DNA of 10,811 nucleotides from positions 1 to 10,811 of the forward strand of contig NZOF01000079.1 in NCBI GenBank assembly GCA_002695185.1, written 5' to 3'. Of the stretch, positions 5,825 to 10,811 are shown piece after piece. The position numbers and the translations under genes were made by a program. Under the pieces are notes generated by a model, which did no database searches, was not told the DNA's origin, and worked only from the letters and a program-made list of their open reading frames with translations. This DNA is from Erythrobacter sp. Its GTDB lineage: Bacteria; Pseudomonadota; Alphaproteobacteria; Sphingomonadales; Sphingomonadaceae. The stretch's first letter is position 1; each line of letters begins with the position of its first letter.

Positions 5825-6847
5825 TCAGATTGTGATCGTCATGGCGACGTGAAAGCCTGTGGAAGCATTCTGACAGAGGATCGTGCCGTTCAGCTGTTCC
5901 TCCACGAGGGAACGCATCAATCGACGACCAAAGCCGTCCTCAGTCGGCTGTGCGGACTGATCGCATTGCGAGTGCTCGCGCCAATTGATTGTAAAATTGC
6001 TACCTTGGCGATTGCACGAGACCTCGACCCACCCCTCGAGTGATCTGAAAGCTCCGTATTTCGACGCATTTGTCATCAACTCGCCAAAGATCAGGGCGAG
6101 CGGCGTCAAGTTCTGCATGTTCAGAGGCAGGCTGTCGCCGGTGAGACGGAGGCGAGAATCTTGTCCCGAAACGAAGGGATCGGCCAGAGCCCGCAGCAGA
6201 GCATCGAAGGTGGGCATTTGATCCAGTAGCCCGGATTCCAGCATGGAGGAGGGGGCCACCAGTGAATGGGCTCGAGCGAGTGCACTGAGCTTGGCATCAA
6301 GCACAGTAGCCAATTCCTCTTGCGAAGAGCATGACTTTGAACAGAGACGAACCAGACCGCTTGCAAGGCTGAAGACGTTCTTGATTCGGTGCTGCATCTC
6401 ATAGAGGAGCAACTCCTGCTGTTTCTGGTCCCGCTTTTGCCGAGTGATGTCACGCGCGATCTTGGATGCGCCGTAAATCGTTCCGTCGGCGCGTCGTAAT
6501 GGCGAAACCGTAAGCGACACATGCAGGCTTCGACCATCCTTGCCTTGACGCACGGTCTCAAAGTGCTCGATCCGTTCGCCTCGTCGGATCCGCGCAAGAA
6601 TCTGAGGTTCTTCTTCCTGCCTGTCAGAGGGGATGAGGAGATTGATCGGCTTGCCCATCACCTCTTCGGCGCGATAGCCGAAAAGCGCCTCTGCGCCGGG
6701 GTTCCAACTCGTGATGATGCCCTTCAGGTCCTTCGTCAGGATAGCATCCTGCGACCCTTCGATGATCGCCCGCAGATGCCGTAGCTGGTGCTGAGCCTCG
6801 GATTGATCTGTAGGCTCACTCGTCAGGGAGGGGCTGCCACCACTCAT
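5825..6847 (-). CDS. Soluble PAS-HWE sensor histidine kinase
   Basis: From the ATG at 6845-6847, with GGAG nine bases upstream, the protein has 340 residues. A PAS domain spans about 22-138: IIEGSQDAILTKDLKGIITSWNPGAEALFGY, with a PAC part ending in ASKIARDITRQK. The kinase part has H153 in EMQHRIKNVFSLASG, ALARAHSLV (190-197), N260 in GELMTNASKYGAF, W289/E291 in INWREHS and GFGRRLMRSLV (305-315). These are the marks of HWE/HisKA_2 kinases, which in alphaproteobacteria often phosphorylate PhyR-type anti-anti-sigma regulators and so switch on EcfG. There are no membrane segments, so the signal is internal; the PAS ligand is unknown. No response regulator is next to it. A longer frame reaches 7006 but has no ribosome binding site and reads non-protein-like. 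No EcfG-type promoter was found upstream. Confidence 0.9.
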   Translation of the reverse strand: MSGGSPSLTSEPTDQSEAQHQLRHLRAIIEGSQDAILTKDLKGIITSWNPGAEALFGYRAEEVMGKPINLLIPSDRQEEEPQILARIRRGERIEHFETVRQGKDGRSLHVSLTVSPLRRADGTIYGASKIARDITRQKRDQKQQELLLYEMQHRIKNVFSLASGLVRLCSKSCSSQEELATVLDAKLSALARAHSLVAPSSMLESGLLDQMPTFDALLRALADPFVSGQDSRLRLTGDSLPLNMQNLTPLALIFGELMTNASKYGAFRSLEGWVEVSCNRQGSNFTINWREHSQCDQSAQPTEDGFGRRLMRSLVEEQLNGTILCQNASTGFHVAMTITI

Positions 6848-7057
6848 CGCTGTTCTCCGTCCACAAGAAGGCGCGCAATGCTGGATTGTCAGAGCAACGG
6901 GAATATTGAAGAATGCCATGAATACAATGGCTTTGCCAAAGTAGCGCTGGCAAGTCAGGTAATCAAGCCAACAAATAGTTGTGGAATTGCGGGGTGCGGG
7001 GCGCACTGTCGGGCAGCGCTTCGTTCCACTGAAGGATCATCTCGGATGCACCCGCGG

Positions 7058-8305
7058 TCAGGAACCACCTTCCGCCTTCCGCATGGCCCAAGGCACTGTA
7101 AAGCCGTGGACCGCGGTGGATAGCAGGATAACGAGGGCGACGATTGCCCAGAGCAGTTCCTCGTTCAGGAAATCGACATGCGACTGGGCGTAGCTGAGGT
7201 AGTAGATCGAGCCGATCCCACGCACGCCGTAGAGGGCAGTCACGCCACGTTCAGACTTGGTCATGTCGCTGCCCAGAAGTGCGATCAATCCGGAGAGCGG
7301 TCGGACGAGCAGAAGGAACAGAATTGCGAGAGCAATCTCGCCGAGGCTCAGCGCCTGGAACAGGGCCGGCAACGTGGTGCCGAGCGCGACCAGCAGCAGC
7401 GCGGTCAGAGCCTCCTCAAGTGCAGCAGAGAAGTCATGAAGTTTGCTATGATAACTGTGCCCCTCTTCAATGCGCCGCAATCGCATGCCGAGAACTGCAA
7501 CCGCGATGAAGCCGTAGCCTTCGGCCAGTTCGGTCGTGCCATAGCACAGCATGATCCCGGCCAGCGCGATCACCCCGCTGCCGGTATCCGCGAGCAGCGC
7601 CCCACGCGGGACCGAAAAGAGCACATGGCCAAGGAGGCGCGCACCCACCCAGCCCATCAGGACCCCGACACCGATCCGGTAGACGAGATCGACGGTGAGC
7701 CAGTGGGCGAACCACGCGCCGGGCTGCGTTCCCTGCGGAGCGACGGCGATGGCAAGATAGACGAACGGGAAGGCGAGCCCGTCGTTAAGTCCGGCTTCGG
7801 TGGTGAGCGTGAATCGGACAGCGTTCTCGCGCCCCTCGTGGGGCGGTCCGACCTGCACATCGGCGGCAAGAACAGGATCGGTCGGTGCCAAGACCGCACC
7901 AAGCAACAGGGCGCCGGCGAAAGTGAGCCCTGACAGAAGCGTTCCCAGCAATGCGGTCGCGGCGATTGTCAGCGGCATCGTGATGGCCAGAAGTCGGATG
8001 GTGGGCCACCACTTCTTGAGGGGTCCGAGCCGGTCTATCCGCATACCGGCCCCGAACAATGCGATGATCACGGCAAGTTCGCTCACAATCTCCCAGACCT
8101 TCGGCGTCGATCTTGGATCCACCGGGTTGGAAAATGTCGGCAGCGCGAACGACGCCATAGCGCCTAGCAGGATCATCAGCGGAGCGGCGGTCGGCTCCTC
8201 ACGTGACAAGAGCCGCGGCAGCCAAAACGCCAGGATAATGATCGCTCCGGCACCGGCCATGAGTTGGTGATAGCCCGCAAAGGTGAAGAAGCTCTCGTTG
8301 GTCAT
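7058..8305 (-). CDS. CPA1-type Na+(K+)/H+ antiporter
   Basis: From the ATG at 8303-8305, with AAAGG about seven bases upstream, the protein has 415 residues and about 12 membrane helices. It carries the monovalent cation:proton antiporter 1 core. GALLLGAVLAPTDPVLAADVQ is the 'APTDPV' motif of the unwound helix. TTEAGLNDGLAFPFVYLA carries the essential ND pair with E and D of the ion site. It moves Na+ or K+ out of the cell in exchange for protons, serving pH and salt homeostasis. Unlike many NhaP proteins it has no large C-terminal cytoplasmic regulatory domain; it stops after the last helix with a short basic tail (MRKAEGGS). A GTG form 20 codons longer is possible but less likely. It lies 210 nt upstream of the kinase gene on the same strand. 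Confidence 0.9.
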   Translation of the reverse strand: MTNESFFTFAGYHQLMAGAGAIIILAFWLPRLLSREEPTAAPLMILLGAMASFALPTFSNPVDPRSTPKVWEIVSELAVIIALFGAGMRIDRLGPLKKWWPTIRLLAITMPLTIAATALLGTLLSGLTFAGALLLGAVLAPTDPVLAADVQVGPPHEGRENAVRFTLTTEAGLNDGLAFPFVYLAIAVAPQGTQPGAWFAHWLTVDLVYRIGVGVLMGWVGARLLGHVLFSVPRGALLADTGSGVIALAGIMLCYGTTELAEGYGFIAVAVLGMRLRRIEEGHSYHSKLHDFSAALEEALTALLLVALGTTLPALFQALSLGEIALAILFLLLVRPLSGLIALLGSDMTKSERGVTALYGVRGIGSIYYLSYAQSHVDFLNEELLWAIVALVILLSTAVHGFTVPWAMRKAEGGS

Positions 8306-8838
8306 GGCGCGCCTTTCATCGAAGCGATAGGGGCCCTGACGGGACGTCAAAGGCTCCCGAAACACATGTCATAGGCGGGCGGTCGGTTGGCGACTTCCCG
8401 CAGCCATGACCTCGCGGGACATGGAGGGTTCAATCGTGAATATTTACATGCTGCCCGGATCGTTCATTTAGCCTCGTTAGTCGGAATATGACAGCAAGGA
8501 AACTTGCGTCTCCAAGCCTTCCGTCAGGCCGCGTGGTACAAAGGCAGAAGGTCCTCAACGCGGGCAACATGGTATTCGACATGCCAGCCTGTATCTATGG
8601 GGGCCATAACTGAGGTTCGCTTCCAATCAGCTCTGCAGACTGGACCAAGCCCCCGTAGATGGCGGTTGGCTTTCCGCGAGTCGACGAAGAGATTGTTCTT
8701 CCAGCCGCCGCGTTCATCTAAGGTATTGAATCCCGTCATGGCGTGGCCCAACCTCACGCCGCTACCTGATCAGGAATCAACAACGCTCGCGCATATCTCT
8801 GGTTTGGAAGACGTGTTTCCAGCGAAAATGAGGAACTG
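8306..8838. other. Gene-poor region upstream of the antiporter and the second MgtC-like gene
   Basis: These 533 nt hold the divergent control region, but no strong promoter was recognised. A minus-strand frame at 8524-8757 (ATG at 8739, or GTG at 8757) gives up to 77 residues. It reads fairly protein-like (WKNNLFVDSRKANRHLRGL...DTGWHVEYHVARVEDLLP), but it has only a weak ribosome binding site and no recognised family. It could be a small gene or a relic. The plus-strand frame over the same bases reads worse. Confidence 0.3.
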
Positions 8839-9324
8839 ATGGACGAACTGATCCGAGAACTGACCGCACCGCCGTTGCCGGGGCTCGGCTGGACTATCGT
8901 TCTACTTCGCCTGTCTGTCGCGATTTCACTGGGTGGGCTGATCGGCTGGGAACGAGAGTCACGGCAAAAGCATGCGGGGCTTCGCACCCATATCATGATT
9001 GCATTGGCCGCATGTCTCTTTGCCTTGATCACCCTCGGCATGATGATGTCTCCGATTGTGGATGACGACAGCATCCGGAAGGACCCGATCCGCCTTATCG
9101 AGGCGGTAACCGCCGGAGTCGCATTCCTTGCGGCCGGCACGATCTTCACGCGTGGCGGTGACGTGAAAGGTTTGACCACTGGCGCTGGCATGTGGCTCGC
9201 AGGAGCTGTTGGCGTATCCAGCGGACTGGGCCAGATCGGTTTGGCAATTGTGGCCACGTTGCTCGCGCTCGCAGTGCTGCGTATCTTCGTCATATTGGAG
9301 CGCCGTAGCCAAGCGGAGGAATGA
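8839..9324 (+). CDS. MgtC/SapB family membrane protein (second, divergent copy)
   Basis: This 161-residue membrane protein begins with ATG at 8839, with AGGA four bases upstream. It shares the MgtC layout with the copy at 278-721: RLSVAISLGGLIGWERESRQKHAGLRTH (24-51, the G.ERe...k.AGlRth motif), DPIRLIEAVTAGVAFLAAGTIF (82-103), then KGLTTGAGMWLAGAVGVSSGLG. The N-terminal motif is closer to the family norm than in the first copy. In the central motif, however, the usual GGIGFLGAG is AGVAFLAAG, so two of the conserved glycines are changed. Its role is presumably in cation or envelope stress, as for the family. It lacks the C-terminal cytoplasmic domain of Salmonella MgtC. A GC-rich hairpin follows its stop. 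Confidence 0.87.
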   Translation: MDELIRELTAPPLPGLGWTIVLLRLSVAISLGGLIGWERESRQKHAGLRTHIMIALAACLFALITLGMMMSPIVDDDSIRKDPIRLIEAVTAGVAFLAAGTIFTRGGDVKGLTTGAGMWLAGAVGVSSGLGQIGLAIVATLLALAVLRIFVILERRSQAEE

Positions 9325-9330
9325 GTGTCG

Positions 9331-9346
9331 GCCCCGCTGGCGGGGC
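9331..9346 (+). terminator. GC-rich hairpin after the second MgtC-like gene
   Basis: GCCCCG-CTGG-CGGGGC forms a six-pair stem with a four-base loop, starting six bases after the stop codon. No T-run follows, so it may be a weak terminator or an mRNA-end structure. Confidence 0.45.
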
Positions 9347-9512
9347 GCAACCCATGCAAGTCCCATCCATACCGTTTCCTCGGGGAGCCGGATTGCAAAC
9401 CGCGCAGCCTGTCTTTCGTAAATGCCAAGCACCTCGCTGATCGCTCCGTTTCCGAACAGGCTTCGCAATTTCGGCGACTTTTTTCGCATTTATAGCGTCT
9501 CGATACTCGTCA

Positions 9513-9562
9513 GGGTCGGGTGATCAACGGCATTATCTATCCAGCTGGCGATTACCCGACCC
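9513..9562. repeat. Perfect 9-bp inverted repeat with a 32-nt loop
   Basis: GGGTCGGGT at 9513-9521 and ACCCGACCC at 9554-9562 are exact reverse complements. The repeat lies 12 nt beyond the stop of the exported-protein gene, where a minus-strand transcript would end. The loop is long and no T-run follows, so a classical terminator is unlikely. Confidence 0.4.
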
Positions 9563-9574
9563 GCTCGGATCAAC

Positions 9575-10228
9575 TCACATGGCTTTCAGTTCCTCAACGG
9601 CCGCCATGCAGGCTTCTTCGTCGCCTGATGCCAAGGCCTGATTGGCACGGGCCATAAGGGCCTCGCGATCAGTATCGCCTTCCATCGAGGAGCCCCCCGA
9701 GGCGGCATCGGCCGCGTCAGCGGATTCCGGCTTCGCCGTCTCCGCACCTGCATCCGCCTGAGCTTCCCCCGCGGCAGTTGGCTCGCCATCCTGTTGCGCT
9801 TGGGCGTCCTTTCCGGACATCGCCTTCATTTCTGCGCTTCCGGAGGCTTCTCCTTCAAGAGGTGTATGTGTGCCGTCCTTGGAGATCCCGTCGCCGGCGA
9901 CAGATGCCGCGGCGCTGCTGGCTTTGGTATCGGTAGCGGCCATTGTCTCGCCGGACGCGCCCTTGCCATCGGTCGACATTTCGGCCCCGCCGCTTGCGGT
10001 CGTATCGCTCGTATTCGCTGCGGTTGCAGCGCCTGCTTGCGCAGCATCTTCGGACTCGGCGGGCTGTTCGAGGGGCGCCAGCGATCCGTCCTTGGAGATG
10101 CCTTGGGTCGGGGCGCCGCCAGCGCCGTCCTCGGTCAGCGAGGCCAATTCCCCGGCGCAGTCGGCATAGGCCCCGGAACTCATGAACGCGAGGGCGCAAC
10201 TTGCCATCAATGTCGTGTGCATCTTCAT
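9575..10228 (-). CDS. Alanine-rich exported protein with GISKDG repeats
   Basis: From the ATG at 10226-10228, with GGGAGG about eight bases upstream, the protein has 217 residues. A clear Sec signal (MKMHTTLMASCALAFMSSGAYA) is followed by DCAGEL, so the mature protein starts near residue 23 in the periplasm. The centre is acidic and low in complexity, rich in Ala, Gly, Ser, Asp and Glu. It holds two copies of a motif: GISKDGSLAPLE (43-54) and GISKDGTHTPLE (114-125). Only two cysteines remain in the mature form, C24 near the start and C207 near the end, so they could form one disulfide closing the chain. A short helical C-terminal part (REALMARANQALASGDEEACMAAVEELKAM) follows. Function unknown; control by the EcfG-type promoter 40 nt upstream suggests an envelope stress role. 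Confidence 0.8.
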   Translation of the reverse strand: MKMHTTLMASCALAFMSSGAYADCAGELASLTEDGAGGAPTQGISKDGSLAPLEQPAESEDAAQAGAATAANTSDTTASGGAEMSTDGKGASGETMAATDTKASSAAASVAGDGISKDGTHTPLEGEASGSAEMKAMSGKDAQAQQDGEPTAAGEAQADAGAETAKPESADAADAASGGSSMEGDTDREALMARANQALASGDEEACMAAVEELKAM

Positions 10229-10265
10229 GTCATTTCCTCCCCGAAATGTCAGTTGACGCCCGGGA

Positions 10266-10291
10266 AACGGCGAGCAGAACCGATCCGTTCC
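10266..10291 (-). promoter_or_regulatory. EcfG-type promoter for the exported-protein gene
   Basis: On the minus strand GGAAC (10287-10291) and CGTT (10266-10269) are separated by exactly 17 nt, a full match to the consensus. Transcription would begin near 10258, giving a leader of about 30 nt that contains the GGGAGG ribosome binding site. This is the best promoter in the window. Confidence 0.65.
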
Positions 10292-10594
10292 GTAAGCAGA
10301 CAAAGATCAGTCGTGCCTTCTCCGGCCCGTCGAGAGCCGGTCGATTAAGCCTCAGCACTGCGGAGCGCCATGATCCGAAGGGGAACTTTCCCCCAAGGCC
10401 GCGCGCCTCGGGATAGCCACCTGGAGGCGGGAGCAAAAGGCCCAAACATCCCACTACATTCCGGCTTCGCTGTACGGCAGCACCGGGCCGGAGTAGAGTA
10501 TCCGCAGCATCCTCTCGATCATCGAAAGCACAATCAAGCGTCCCCTATCGGGCCGCGCCCCCGGTCCCGCCCTGACGGCCTCCACCCGAGCTGA
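10292..10594. other. Gene-free junction region
   Basis: I see no gene here. It contains a short palindrome, GGGGAA-CT-TTCCCC, around 10380-10393. Several GC-rich frames are open but read as non-coding on both strands. It separates the stress genes from an unrelated-looking conserved gene and may mark the edge of the island. Confidence 0.3.
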
Positions 10595-10811
10595 TTGAGG
10601 CGATGCGCGCGGCTGCAACGTCCGATTTACCGTCTCGTCCCGAAGCTCCGCGTCAAGACCGGCGAAAAAGACGGCAAAAACTTCTGGGACGATTGCGGCG
10701 TCCTCTTCATCAACCGCAGCGACACCGGCGAGATCGCCTATGTCCAGGTCCGGCACAACATGTTCCCGAACGTCGATATGGTCGCCTTCCCGAAACGGGA
10801 AAGCACAGAAG
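10595..10811 (+). CDS. Conserved hypothetical protein, partial at the right edge
   Basis: The frame open after the TGA at 10592-10594 reads like real protein from about 10622: RPIYRLVPKLRVKTGEKDGK, then FWDDCGVLFINR, GEIAYVQVRHNMFPNVDMVAFPKR. It continues past the window end. The pattern resembles small conserved proteins of plasmid and integrated-element backbones in alphaproteobacteria, where an 'R.vyrlv' opening is followed by a single strand-rich domain, but I cannot name a family. No ATG or GTG lies in frame. TTG at 10595 and CTG at 10613 are the only start-like codons and neither has a convincing ribosome binding site, so the gene may be 5'-truncated or may use a rare start. Confidence 0.5.
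   Translation, partial: MRRCARLQRPIYRLVPKLRVKTGEKDGKNFWDDCGVLFINRSDTGEIAYVQVRHNMFPNVDMVAFPKRESTE

Noticed and set aside
6848..7006. N-terminal extension of the histidine kinase
   Set aside because: The added 53 residues do not resemble a sensor domain, and the ATG at 6847 has a good ribosome binding site.
7178..7933. Plus-strand ORF of 251 codons opposite the antiporter gene
   Set aside because: Hydrophilic, Gln/Arg-rich shadow frame of an antiporter with intact family motifs.
8959..9489. Minus-strand ORF of 176 codons antisense to the second MgtC-like gene
   Set aside because: Most of it is a shadow of the MgtC-like frame, and its own N-terminal part matches nothing recognised.
1..10811. 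CRISPR array, rRNA or tRNA genes, origin of replication
   Set aside because: No regularly spaced repeats, no RNA gene signatures and no iteron clusters were seen on reading both strands.

Overview
The window looks like an accessory, stress-related island from an alphaproteobacterium, probably on a plasmid or another mobile replicon. Four things suggest this: an HWE-type sensor histidine kinase; -35/-10 pairs of the form GGAAC-N17-CGTT, which resemble the EcfG general-stress sigma factor consensus of alphaproteobacteria; GC-rich coding DNA; and foreign-looking ends. An IS5-like transposase start lies at the left edge and an unrelated conserved ORF at the right edge. I cannot fix the genus; Rhodobacterales or Sphingomonadales are reasonable guesses.

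Left part (1-1863). The first residues of a transposase run off the left edge. Its element has cut a Crp/Fnr-type regulator gene, leaving only the N-terminal half of the sensor domain. That fragment lies directly downstream of an MgtC/SapB membrane protein gene in the same operon. Divergent to it is a DUF421 (YetF-like) membrane protein gene whose best start is a rare ATT codon. About 480 nt without a gene follows.

Middle (1864-5166). On the minus strand a short lipoprotein resembling half of a solute-binding protein overlaps, by ATGA, a cation diffusion facilitator. A decayed, possibly flavodoxin-like ORF lies next to it. Then comes a minus-strand operon of a 52-codon gene, a 61-codon gene and a YghA-type short-chain dehydrogenase. 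It reads from a good EcfG-type promoter.

Right part (5167-10811). A membrane-anchored protein of unknown function converges on a soluble PAS-HWE histidine kinase gene. A CPA1-type cation/proton antiporter gene lies upstream of the kinase on the same strand. A second, divergent MgtC/SapB gene follows. An alanine-rich exported protein with two copies of a GISKDG-x3-PLE motif and its own EcfG-type promoter comes next. The window ends in a partial conserved gene with no clear start.

Taken together the genes fit a membrane and ion-homeostasis stress module: two MgtC proteins, DUF421, CDF, antiporter, SDR, a periplasmic protein and a signalling kinase. At least three transcription units seem to share EcfG-type control. 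The sigma factor, NepR and PhyR themselves are not in the window.
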